Source of the DNA: CAYJQO01 sp964372445
GTDB lineage: Bacteria > Patescibacteriota > Minisyncoccia > UBA6257 > GWB1-50-10
Assembly (NCBI GenBank): GCA_964372445.1
Contig: CAYJQO010000004.1
Span: 1-37,735, forward strand
DNA: 37,735 bases
Reading direction: 5' to 3'
Part shown: piece by piece, positions 16,731 through 24,285 of the stretch
Layout of the letters: each line of letters begins with the position of its first letter
Numbering within the stretch: the first letter of the stretch is position 1
Notes under the pieces: generated by a model
What the model was told of the DNA's origin: nothing
Seen by the model: only the letters and a program-made list of their open reading frames with translations
Databases searched by the model: none
Position numbers and translations under genes: made by a program

Positions 16731-17372
16731 TCATGCTCCTTTGGCGATCTCGAGCCCGCGCTTCTCGGTGAGCTGCGGGTTGTACAGGTTGTAGAAGAGT
16801 TCGATGAGCTCGTCGTCCCCGAGGATCGCCACGCGGAGCCCGATCTGTTCGAGGCCCTGCGTGACCTGGTTCACGCGGTGGGTGAGCTGGTCAAGGTTTC
16901 CTCGGGACGTGGTGGCAGATGCCTCTGCGGACGGCCCCTTGCTGAAAATTGAGAATATACCCTTGGCCTGATTTGTGAGCGCGACCGGCTGGTATGGGAT
17001 GGAGACGAAGAACGTCTTGCTGATGATGGCGTTCTCGGCGACGAAGGTGCGAATGAAGTCAATGTACTCTCCGATCTGGATTTTCAGGAGCTCGTTCGGT
17101 TCGGCGTCCTGGCGCTCCCGCATCCGGTTGAGGTACTCATCCACATTCACCTTCCGCGAGTGGATGAAGAACTGAACGCTGAAGTCGAGCGTGTTTAGAA
17201 AATTTTGGAAGCTGTTCAGGATAACCTCTTGTTCCATCTCGGATTTGAGGTCAAAGTTGACCCCGCTCACAATCAGGAGCTTGAGGAGCGTGCCATTCTT
17301 CAGGTAGACCACGCTGTCCCGGATCTCCTTGATCTCTACGAATCGCTGTGTTGCTGCTGCGGTCTGTGGCAT
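16731..17372 (-). CDS. TraC-like VirB4 N-terminal domain protein
   Basis: 213 residues matching the N-terminal TraC/VirB4 region that precedes the ATPase in normal VirB4 proteins: FVEIKEIRDSVVYLKNGTLLKLLIVSGVNFDLKSE, then LDFSVQFFIHSRKVNVDEYL. There is no Walker motif. The ATPase is in the next gene, 120 nt downstream, so VirB4 is split into two polypeptides that presumably assemble together. The start is 6 nt after the prgI stop. The last codons overlap AAAGGAGC and an ATGA before element A. Confidence 0.82.
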   Translation of the reverse strand: MPQTAAATQRFVEIKEIRDSVVYLKNGTLLKLLIVSGVNFDLKSEMEQEVILNSFQNFLNTLDFSVQFFIHSRKVNVDEYLNRMRERQDAEPNELLKIQIGEYIDFIRTFVAENAIISKTFFVSIPYQPVALTNQAKGIFSIFSKGPSAEASATTSRGNLDQLTHRVNQVTQGLEQIGLRVAILGDDELIELFYNLYNPQLTEKRGLEIAKGA

Positions 17373-17378
17373 GGTTGG

Positions 17379-17870
17379 CTAGCGGCTGTAGTCAACACGT
17401 TTGGCGAGCTTGCGCTCACCGGTCATGTAGGTGACGACCTGGTAGCGTTCGCCTGGTGGCCCGTCCCCGCCGCCGAGGAGCTTGCCGGTCATGACACCGA
17501 GGGCGATCGATTTCAGCTTCCCCTGGATGCTCATGGTCCTCCGCATGAATTCGATCTTCTCAAGCTCGGCGGTGTCGAGCGTCGCCTCGGGGGTTACACG
17601 CTGCCAGGTGTAGGTGCGCGGGCCCCAGGTGTAGGTGAACGCGGAGAGGAGCACCCTGGGCAAGGGCTGGCCAGCCACCTTACCGAAGCCGAGCGCGAGC
17701 GAGCCGGTGCCCAGCACGGCTGCCACGAGGAGGAAGAGGAAGAAGTTAAGGTAGTAGTACGCTATGAGACTGAAGACGGCCGCCACCGCGATGTACCCTG
17801 CCTGCTCGAGCGTGAAGGTACCGATGATCTTCGCCTTGGTTTCGATGAATTGTGGGACCTGGAAGTTCAT
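17379..17870 (-). CDS. prgI: PrgI-family T4SS membrane protein
   Basis: 163 residues. The start MNFQVPQFIETKAKIIGTFT is typical of PrgI proteins, which are inner-membrane partners of VirB4 in Gram-positive and CPR type IV systems. Two adjacent membrane segments follow (YIAVAAVFSLIAYYYL and FFLFLLVAAVLGTGSLAL), then a soluble tail. The first seven codons resemble those of virB4 (MKFKIPQ). ATG 17870 is placed immediately after the 120-nt element B, without an adjacent ribosome site. Confidence 0.88.
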   Translation of the reverse strand: MNFQVPQFIETKAKIIGTFTLEQAGYIAVAAVFSLIAYYYLNFFLFLLVAAVLGTGSLALGFGKVAGQPLPRVLLSAFTYTWGPRTYTWQRVTPEATLDTAELEKIEFMRRTMSIQGKLKSIALGVMTGKLLGGGDGPPGERYQVVTYMTGERKLAKRVDYSR

Positions 17871-17990
17871 CTCGTTAGAGATAGGAATCGCCTGGAGGGA
17901 TTCCGTGTATTTCTGGTTGGACCGGTATACTGTTCATCTGACACACCTCCGAGTAGTAGTAAGTATAAACCATATAGTCTCTAACGGGAT
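17871..17990 (-). repeat. 120-nt paired-end element, copy B (before prgI)
   Basis: Minus strand. It opens with ATCCCGTTAGAGA (17990-17978), which includes the TAG stop of the upstream gene, and ends TCTCTAACGAG against the prgI ATG. The end stem is 13 bp with one C-A mismatch. The internal hairpin is GGAATC-N9-GATTCC. Compared with copy A, one stem pair changes from A-T to T-A, keeping pairing. AAAGGAGC again lies just outside the 5' arm. It also shares CAACC and ACGGAA blocks with copy A; much of the middle differs. Confidence 0.75.
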
Positions 17991-18847
17991 GGCTCCTTTC
18001 GCGGCGGTGGCGGCGACGTTTGGCCAGGGCTGAGTTTTGTTTCGGCGATTTTCACTGGAGTCTCGGACGGCAGTGGCGCGGAGGATCCCTCGAACACGTC
18101 GAGCTGTATCACGTCCTCGGCCCCGCCCATGGGCGCGAGCGGGGTTCGTAGCTCGCTGTAGTGCACCACCCGTTTCGATGGCTCCGGCGGGGCCTCCACC
18201 CGAGCTCTGACCGGCGGCGCGTGCTCATCGTCCCCTGATGGCTTTAGAAACTTGAAGGGCATCGAGAATCCTTTGAACGGTCGATCGGATCGTGGCTGGC
18301 TGATCGACGGCGCTTTGTGGAGAATGAGCGGTCCCTGGTCAGAAGTTTGGATTGGTGTGACCTCCGGTCCCACCGGTGGGGATTGATCTGATGTAGCACC
18401 CTCCTGCCGCTGAGCGTCCACATCCTTCAGTGGCCTGCGGCTTGCTCCACCAATCGAGTCAATAGGCATGGTTGAGGCACCGGAGCTGGCGCTCACCGGC
18501 GAACGGAACGCGGTTGGTGGCAGGGCTGGGCTGTACGCGGCGTCGATCTCTATTTTGAATCGCGAGAAAATTTTCTGATCAAGCTCATGCGCGATTGAGG
18601 CCGCAACCATGGGGTTCAGGTTCAGTGTGGCTTCGATTTCCCGAGCGAGATCGGCTGGGTGCATCAAGCCGAGCACGACAAAGCCAGCGAGACGGGCGAC
18701 CACCCCGGCGCGCGCGTCATCGAGGTGGTTGGCTAGAGCGGCGCTCCACACTATGTTCCCGTAGGCCGGTGAGGCAAGCACCTCCCGCAGGACCTCGGGG
18801 AGCCGATCCCACCGTTCATCCACCTGTTCCTTTAGTACCGTGATCAT
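17981..18847 (-). CDS. Proline-rich cytoplasmic protein of the T4SS-like cluster, unknown
   Basis: 288 residues. The first 100 are helical and folded-looking (VDERWDRLPEVLREVLASPAYG and later LNLNPMVAASIAHELDQKIF). The rest is proline/serine-rich and probably disordered, ending in PPPPRKEPSR. There is no signal peptide or membrane segment. It sits between TrbL/VirB6 and PrgI and its stop codon is part of the 5' arm of element B. I do not recognise the family. A cytoplasmic adaptor for the secretion machine is possible but unproven. Confidence 0.65.
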   Translation of the reverse strand: MITVLKEQVDERWDRLPEVLREVLASPAYGNIVWSAALANHLDDARAGVVARLAGFVVLGLMHPADLAREIEATLNLNPMVAASIAHELDQKIFSRFKIEIDAAYSPALPPTAFRSPVSASSGASTMPIDSIGGASRRPLKDVDAQRQEGATSDQSPPVGPEVTPIQTSDQGPLILHKAPSISQPRSDRPFKGFSMPFKFLKPSGDDEHAPPVRARVEAPPEPSKRVVHYSELRTPLAPMGGAEDVIQLDVFEGSSAPLPSETPVKIAETKLSPGQTSPPPPRKEPSR

Positions 18848-18868
18848 AGTAGCAACGCTAGTTTGAGT

Positions 18869-20947
18869 TTACGGAGCAGCAGGCCCACCCGGCGGAGGAC
18901 CTCCAGCGGCAGGCGCACCTGTTGGAGCGGTGGTGGTGCCCGGTTCAGGTGCCGGAGCGAAACCAATAGAGTAGTTTGCCATAGTCTTTTCAAACGCCTC
19001 CTTTGCTGTATTGAGTGTCTGGATGCTCTTAGTATTTTCTGGGGTGCGTGGCAGGCCGCTGAGCAACCTGAGGCGCGTTTCAATCCCATTCTGGTACTTG
19101 GTTGTGAAATTGTCGCGGGTGTTGGTGTCAAGCTTCGGGATAATGCTTGGCACGAGCTGGTGGCTGGTCGTGGCGAGCGCGCGAGTGATCCGCATACCCA
19201 TTTGGTTCAGCGTGGCGGCATCGAGACCAAACTTTGGCTTGCCGCTGAACATATCCTTGAAGCTTGCTTTCTCAGCATCTGCTCTGGTGAAATTCTTGAG
19301 CAGGCCGTTCGCGGCGCTCTCGTAGGCTCCCCAGTCGCCTCTAGCTCGGGCGTCGTTCATCTCGACGTTCATGAGGCCGCCCTTCTCAACATCGGAGAAT
19401 ACCTTACCCTGGTTGAACCGTGCGAAGAGCGCCCGATTTTCCTTGGTGGCGACCCTGGTCATATCAATGTCGCCAAGCTTCCCGGCCTGCTGAAGCTTTT
19501 TGAGGAGCGCAATGAGGCGGGGGCCGCTTGCGGTGAGCACAGCCGCCGTGGCGTCCGTGTCGCCCATCTTCGCCACCTGGCCTTCGTGGTGCCGTACCAC
19601 ATCCTCGCCGCCTGCGGTGGCAAACCGGGTGGTGCCGCGCGCAATGAAGCCTGCTGCGGCCCTGCCGAACGCAGACTTGCGGGTTTGGGCCCATGCCTGA
19701 ACCCGCTCCGCGCCGGTTTTTGCTTCCTCGCCTTCACCCCTCCTCCGGAGCGGAGCGGAGGCGTACTGCAGAGATTTCCGGCCCGCCCATGCCCGGGCTC
19801 CCTTCCCGGCTTTCTGTGCCAAGCCGACGGCGGCGCCAGCAGCAGAGACACCCATGCTTTTCGCGACAATGAGTCCGCCGAGCATGACCCCCACGAGCAC
19901 CGTCATCTGCGCGCCCTTATTGAGGAGCAATATTAAGCTGGCGCCGATGCTGCCGAAGGCGCTCGACTGTGCGGTTGCCGCTCCAGCGGCGGCGTTCAAG
20001 CCGTTGAGGCTCGCGAGGGCAAGGTACATGAAGAACGCGGCGGCCGGCGCGAAGAACGTCCACTCGATGAACCGGCTCCACCATTTATGGAACTGGCCGG
20101 AGAGTGCCGGGACCACCCAGAAGAGCCAGACGAGCGGCGCGAGGATGAGGAGGAAGGAGAGCCAGAGGTACCGCAGGAGGAGGAGCATGCCGAAGACGAG
20201 CATCACGAATATGGCGAGGAGCATGAATACGTTCGTGAAGAGGAGGCTCGCGATCGCATTGAGGAGCGTCGCGCTGAAGGTGCCGATCCCTGTAACGTCC
20301 CCCTCGCTATCGAGCGCACTGCCCGCGCCGGGGAGGATGTAGAACTGCTGCGGCTGGAAAGCGCCGCCGATGGCGCTCGCGATCGCCGCAGGGCTTGAAT
20401 CGGCGTCGATCTTACTGAAGAAGAAATTGGTGAGCACATGGGAGAAGTCAATGAGGACGCCGGCAATCGCGAGCGAGAAGTTCACGAGGATCGCGGCGGC
20501 GATCAGCTTCGGGAGGAGCTTTTTGTAGCCGTAGGACTCAACGCGGATGATGGTGGCGATCGCGATGACCACGGTCGCGAGGACGAAGCCGAGGTTTGCG
20601 ATGTCGCGCGTGATGCCCCAGCCGATGTAGACCAAGGTGTTCGCCGTGGCGGCTGGGGGTGGCGTAAGAAGTGAGTAGTTGAACTGGAGCGCGAAGCCGA
20701 CGAGCATGGTAGAGAGAGAGAGGAAGAGGCCGAGGAAGTAGGCAAAAATGCTGTTGAGCGCTATCGAGGCCCAACCTACCAAGCAGGTGGGGATCCTGGA
20801 AAAGAAGCTTATGGGACCGCAACCCGATACCGTCGGCGGCGCAACCTGCGTTGTTTGCTGCGCGAGCGCGGTGTGGATCGGAACGGCTATGGTAAGCCCA
20901 ATGGCGAGGGCTAGAGCAAACAATGGTATGTAGCGGCGCATGCTCAT
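18869..20947 (-). CDS. virB6: TrbL/VirB6-like polytopic membrane protein
   Basis: 692 residues. A signal-like N-terminus (1-29) precedes about seven membrane segments at roughly 58-88, 115-136, 147-168, 228-258, 260-282, 293-315 and 346-364, with a conserved-looking aromatic block (WLFWVVPALSGQFHKWWSRFIEWTFF) typical of TrbL/VirB6 channel proteins. The C-terminal half (from about 380) is charged, Ala-rich and helical, and ends in a Pro/Gly tail, probably on the cytoplasmic side. The start overlaps the stop of the upstream gene (TAATG), so they are coupled. Confidence 0.82.
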   Translation of the reverse strand: MSMRRYIPLFALALAIGLTIAVPIHTALAQQTTQVAPPTVSGCGPISFFSRIPTCLVGWASIALNSIFAYFLGLFLSLSTMLVGFALQFNYSLLTPPPAATANTLVYIGWGITRDIANLGFVLATVVIAIATIIRVESYGYKKLLPKLIAAAILVNFSLAIAGVLIDFSHVLTNFFFSKIDADSSPAAIASAIGGAFQPQQFYILPGAGSALDSEGDVTGIGTFSATLLNAIASLLFTNVFMLLAIFVMLVFGMLLLLRYLWLSFLLILAPLVWLFWVVPALSGQFHKWWSRFIEWTFFAPAAAFFMYLALASLNGLNAAAGAATAQSSAFGSIGASLILLLNKGAQMTVLVGVMLGGLIVAKSMGVSAAGAAVGLAQKAGKGARAWAGRKSLQYASAPLRRRGEGEEAKTGAERVQAWAQTRKSAFGRAAAGFIARGTTRFATAGGEDVVRHHEGQVAKMGDTDATAAVLTASGPRLIALLKKLQQAGKLGDIDMTRVATKENRALFARFNQGKVFSDVEKGGLMNVEMNDARARGDWGAYESAANGLLKNFTRADAEKASFKDMFSGKPKFGLDAATLNQMGMRITRALATTSHQLVPSIIPKLDTNTRDNFTTKYQNGIETRLRLLSGLPRTPENTKSIQTLNTAKEAFEKTMANYSIGFAPAPEPGTTTAPTGAPAAGGPPPGGPAAP

Positions 20948-22530
20948 TAGGGGAGCCGCTTGCAGTCTTCGAGGCGCCGCTTGGCCTCGTCCAATGTCGT
21001 CTGGACTCGATCCTGGAGGTCACCGGACCGTATCTTATCGTCCTGCGCATTTGCCGTTGCCACGGAGACCTGCTCCTGGCTGGCGCGGGCGAGGTCGTTC
21101 AGCGAGTTGGCACTCAACACCTTGCTGTAGAGCGACGGGGCCGGTGGCCCGACGATAGATGCCCGGTCGGTGGCAACCTTGTCCTTGAGCACGGTGATCT
21201 CCAGCTTGGTCACCGTGTTCGCGGTATTGAGCGTATCCTTAGCCCAGACCTGGCGGGCATCAATTGCCGAGACTCCCTTGTTGGTGAGGCAGGCGGGGAG
21301 ACCCTTCGTCGGATCGGTGCTGGTCAAGGTCACGACGAGCTGGTTGTTGTATACCTCTGCGGTGCCAAGGGCGGTGCCGGCCTCCGCTAGGGCTCCGATC
21401 GCTCGATCGAGCTGGAGGAGGAGCGAATCCTTGAGCTGCCTGAATTGGAGAGCCAGGTCTCCCTGGTAGGTGCTCGAGGCGTTCCGGAGGGCCGGCGGAA
21501 TGTCGATCTGGCCCGATGTGGTTGGGCGTCCGGTCGTGGTCTGCGAGGGGGAGACGCCGAGGACACCCCTCACCCCGATCCCGATCACGCGGTTGATGGC
21601 GGCATCGGCAATGGCCGCGAGGTAGGTGGAGAGGTCGTCGGCGCTCAGGATGTAGTCGAGGTCGGCGTAGAGCGACTTCTCAAGGCCCTTCGCGATCGCG
21701 GTCCCGGGCGTGGTGATCTGATCCTTCGTGCAGCGGAGCCCGTAGTTGTTCACGAGTGTCGTGTACGTCGTCGCGAGCGCGGTCGTCGGGCGCCCTTCCC
21801 TAATGTCCTTGATCCCCTGCTCGATCTTCGCGAGATCGTAGTAGTTCTGCGAGGTGCTGCGCCCGGCCCCGTCCGTGTACTCGAGGCACTGCCTGGTGGG
21901 CGTGTAGCCCTGGTTGGCCACCTGCTCCTGTTGTGCCAGATTAGTCCGCTGTGCGATTTGGCTGTTGGCCTCCTCCCAGGTCATGATGAGCGACCCGTAG
22001 TAGTTGTTCTGCGGCTGCAGGGACTCGTTGAACGCGGCCCAGCCCCCAGCTGAGAAGTTATTGTAGAACGATTCGAAGTTCGTGATGATCTGGTCGAGGG
22101 TGCAGCTCACCCTTTGAGGGAAGCGGCGCGTGGGCTGGAGGGCGAGCTGGAGGCGGAACTGGTACGGGGAGCAGACGAAGCCGAGCTGTGACTGCTGGAT
22201 GGTCTCGCCCAAGGCCGCGTTCGCGGCATCCGAGAGCGTGCCACCCGGGTCGGTGAGGAACCTAGGGTCGCCCTCGCCCTGGATCCAGCCGATGATCTGG
22301 TCGGTGATGGTATCGAGGAGCCGTTTCTTCAGGGTCGCGAGCGCTGTTTTAATAATCTGGTCGAGCGCGTAGCGAGCAGCGGTCGCGGTCCATCCGGCGA
22401 CAGATTCCGCAATGTGTGCCGGGTCGATTACCACGCCGCCGAACTGGGCATGAGCCCTCGGGACCGGAGAGACCGCGAACTGGAGCGCGAACGTTATTAA
22501 GAGAACGACGGCTACGGTGCGTTTCATCAT
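20947..22530 (-). CDS. Large secreted protein of the T4SS-like cluster
   Basis: 527 residues with a clear signal peptide (VAVVLLITFALQFAVSPVPRAHAQ). The mature part is helical with six dispersed Cys (for example FVCSPYQ, VSCTLDQ, RQCLEY, LRCTKD, PACLTN, EDCKRL), suggesting disulphides outside the membrane. There are no catalytic motifs I recognise. Position just before TrbL/VirB6 recalls TrbJ/VirB5-type surface factors, which also precede VirB6 in conjugation operons, but sequence similarity is not evident by eye, so this remains a suggestion. Confidence 0.68.
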   Translation of the reverse strand: MMKRTVAVVLLITFALQFAVSPVPRAHAQFGGVVIDPAHIAESVAGWTATAARYALDQIIKTALATLKKRLLDTITDQIIGWIQGEGDPRFLTDPGGTLSDAANAALGETIQQSQLGFVCSPYQFRLQLALQPTRRFPQRVSCTLDQIITNFESFYNNFSAGGWAAFNESLQPQNNYYGSLIMTWEEANSQIAQRTNLAQQEQVANQGYTPTRQCLEYTDGAGRSTSQNYYDLAKIEQGIKDIREGRPTTALATTYTTLVNNYGLRCTKDQITTPGTAIAKGLEKSLYADLDYILSADDLSTYLAAIADAAINRVIGIGVRGVLGVSPSQTTTGRPTTSGQIDIPPALRNASSTYQGDLALQFRQLKDSLLLQLDRAIGALAEAGTALGTAEVYNNQLVVTLTSTDPTKGLPACLTNKGVSAIDARQVWAKDTLNTANTVTKLEITVLKDKVATDRASIVGPPAPSLYSKVLSANSLNDLARASQEQVSVATANAQDDKIRSGDLQDRVQTTLDEAKRRLEDCKRLP

Positions 22531-22536
22531 GGAGGG

Positions 22537-23331
22537 TTACGAGCCGAGGTCGCTCACGTTTTCATTCAGGAGTGTCTGGAGGGAACGGTTCTCGGCGTCA
22601 ATGCTCCCGAGCTCCTGAAGCGCGAGGTACGCCTTCAGGGGGTCGTCCGCGCTGTTGAGGAGCGCCGTGTAGACCTCGAGCTTCTTCTCCCAGAGGTTGA
22701 GGTTCTCTATATGGAAGACACTCCAGGGAGCCGGGACGCGGAGGGTGAGGAGGTCGTCGATCTGCTTGGGGATGGCGGCGACGTAGGCGCGGAGCGCCCG
22801 GTCATCCTGCTTGGTCGCGAGGTCGCTCACCATGTCAAAAATGCTCTTGCGGATCGCGGCAAAGTTCTTCGCTGTGGCTGCGCGGAATGCGGTAAGGTAC
22901 TCTAGCTGCGCGTCGGCGGAGGCGTCGGCGATGGTGCGAACGTCGCGTGCGGTGTAGAGGCGTTCGTAGCGGAAGCCTTGAACGACCTGTTCCTGAATGG
23001 CCTCGGCGATGGCTGTGTCCGGGGGCACCTTCATTGGTCCTCCGCGCGGGGGCAAGCCTTGGTTCTGTGCTACCACCTTGCTCACGTAGAGCTGCGCGAG
23101 GAGATCGGTAAGGTTGCCGGGGTTCTCGGCGGGAGTGGGTCGTAGCGGCTGCGTGCCGACGGCTGGTGCGCCGCTATCCCTCACGTAGCGAAGACCCTGG
23201 TCACTGTTCACGCTACCAGAGCTTAGGGTGAGCGACGGGTTCCCTCCGTCGCGTGGATTTCTCGGGGTGACGTTCCAGATGAACACGCCAGCGCCGAGGA
23301 GGAGTATGGCTAGGGCGATCAGCTTTCGCAT
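22537..23331 (-). CDS. Membrane-anchored helical protein, unknown function
   Basis: 264 residues from M23331 (the frame opens 15 codons earlier inside low-quality sequence). A single N-terminal anchor (LIALAILLLGAGVFIWNV) is followed by a flexible Gly/Ser/Pro region to about 85 and then a helical domain ending in LNLWEKKLEVYTALLNSADDPLKAYLALQELGSI. No Cys and no known motif. It is the first gene of the cluster after rsmA (51 nt gap) and likely belongs to the same surface machine. Confidence 0.68.
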   Translation of the reverse strand: MRKLIALAILLLGAGVFIWNVTPRNPRDGGNPSLTLSSGSVNSDQGLRYVRDSGAPAVGTQPLRPTPAENPGNLTDLLAQLYVSKVVAQNQGLPPRGGPMKVPPDTAIAEAIQEQVVQGFRYERLYTARDVRTIADASADAQLEYLTAFRAATAKNFAAIRKSIFDMVSDLATKQDDRALRAYVAAIPKQIDDLLTLRVPAPWSVFHIENLNLWEKKLEVYTALLNSADDPLKAYLALQELGSIDAENRSLQTLLNENVSDLGS

Positions 23332-23382
23332 GGCACATGTGTGCACCGGCGCGCCTCGGGTGGCACGCCAAGGCAACAGCAG

Positions 23383-24201
23383 CTACCTCACCATAGTATA
23401 CACGATCAAGGCAAGCTTTTTAATGGTTTCGATGGCTACATTGCCCGGTCGGTGCTCCAGGTTTAGCTCCGGACACTCCAGGGTGAGCCGCTGGAGCTCT
23501 CGGCTGTCCAAGAGTTCGCGGAGGTTGTTGCGGATGGTCTTCCGCGGCTGCTTGAAGAGCGCCCGGATGAGGCGGTGGTACGCATTGCGCTCCGCCGGTG
23601 GCCGCGAAGGGATTGGTACGAAACGGACCGCCGCCGAGTCAACTTTAGGTTGGGGCCGGAAGCGCTCGCGCGGGATGGTATGTATGATTTCCGGGATGCA
23701 CCAGGACTGCACGCTCGCCGCGAGGAGGTTCATCTTGGGTGGCGCTGCGCAGATCCGCTCGGCTACCTCTCTCTGGAGGGTGAGCACGGTGGCGGCTGGG
23801 AGCGGTTCAAGTGTGGAGATGGTGCGGAGCAACCGTCCCGTGAGGTAGTACGGGATATTGCCGACGAGCTTTGCCGGAGCCCCTGGCGACCCAAGCGTTC
23901 CCCAAATGCCTGGGAGGTGGCTGACGGCGTCCCCGCGAATGATGCGGATCGAAGCGGCGAGGCCTCGTGTCGAGACCGTGCGTCGAAGCCGATCCGCGAG
24001 GGCCTGGTCGCGCTCAATCGCAACGAGGTGGATACCTGACCGGAGGAACCGTTCACGGTTGCCGACGATCGACCACGTGAGCTCGCCGTGCCCGGGGCCG
24101 ATCTCCACGACCGTATCGCCGCTCCCGAGGGAGAGCGCGCGGACGATGGCCGCGGCGTCGGTGCGGTTCATCAAGAAATGTTGCCCCAGGCGTCTGCCCA
24201 T
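23383..24201 (-). CDS. rsmA: 16S rRNA dimethyltransferase RsmA (KsgA)
   Basis: SAM-dependent dimethylation of the two adjacent adenines near the 3' end of 16S rRNA. The start MGRRLGQHFLMNR at 24201 is the family N-terminus; the frame upstream lacks homology. Motif I VEIGPGHGELT (32-42) binds SAM, and the catalytic motif is N115-IPY118. The C-terminal domain includes RFRPQPKVDSAAVRF and LFKQPRKTIRNNL. A TACAAT box ends 6 nt before the ATG, implying a leaderless mRNA. At 272 residues it has full length. It diverges from the M23 peptidase gene. Confidence 0.95.
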   Translation of the reverse strand: MGRRLGQHFLMNRTDAAAIVRALSLGSGDTVVEIGPGHGELTWSIVGNRERFLRSGIHLVAIERDQALADRLRRTVSTRGLAASIRIIRGDAVSHLPGIWGTLGSPGAPAKLVGNIPYYLTGRLLRTISTLEPLPAATVLTLQREVAERICAAPPKMNLLAASVQSWCIPEIIHTIPRERFRPQPKVDSAAVRFVPIPSRPPAERNAYHRLIRALFKQPRKTIRNNLRELLDSRELQRLTLECPELNLEHRPGNVAIETIKKLALIVYTMVR

Positions 24202-24207
24202 GTTCCC

Positions 24208-24213
24208 ATTGTA
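24208..24213 (-). promoter_or_regulatory. -10 box for rsmA (leaderless start)
   Basis: TACAAT on the minus strand (24213-24208) with exactly 6 nt to the rsmA ATG, so transcription should begin at or next to the A of ATG. The -35 region (AAGGCA, 24236-24231, 17-bp spacer) is weak. Confidence 0.45.
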
Positions 24214-24229
24214 CCTCGGCGGCGGCACG

Positions 24230-24258
24230 TTGCCTTGGGGAGCGGCGCGTGCTAGCAT
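24230..24258 (+). promoter_or_regulatory. Promoter for LysM/M23 peptidase gene
   Basis: -35 TTGCCT (24230-24235), 17-bp spacer, extended -10 TGCTAGCAT with hexamer TAGCAT at 24253-24258. The expected RNA start near 24265 leaves a leader of about 20 nt. It overlaps the divergent rsmA promoter region. Confidence 0.45.
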
Positions 24259-24285
24259 GGTGCCATTCGTACGCTGGTCGAAAAA

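Noticed and set aside
16615..16734. A 39-codon frame (ATG 16734 to TAA 16615) inside element A, starting at AAAGGAGCATG.
   Set aside because: Copy B has no matching start at this place, and the shared ends and stem explain the sequence better. A leader peptide cannot be excluded, since both elements also contain a frame ending CTC-TAA just before the gene start.
17874..17938. A 20-codon frame in element B (MNSIPVQPEIHG...) after a GGAGG motif.
   Set aside because: Very short, not alignable over its length with copy A apart from a Val-Gln-Pro, and it lies in the predicted stem region.
18863..19936. A 357-codon plus-strand frame opposite TrbL/VirB6.
   Set aside because: Shadow of a GC-rich minus-strand gene; no domain, no ribosome site, and residues follow the opposite codons.
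11595..24201. An integrative conjugative element.
   Set aside because: No relaxase, coupling protein or flanking att repeats, and the cluster is bounded by core genes (khpB, rsmA).
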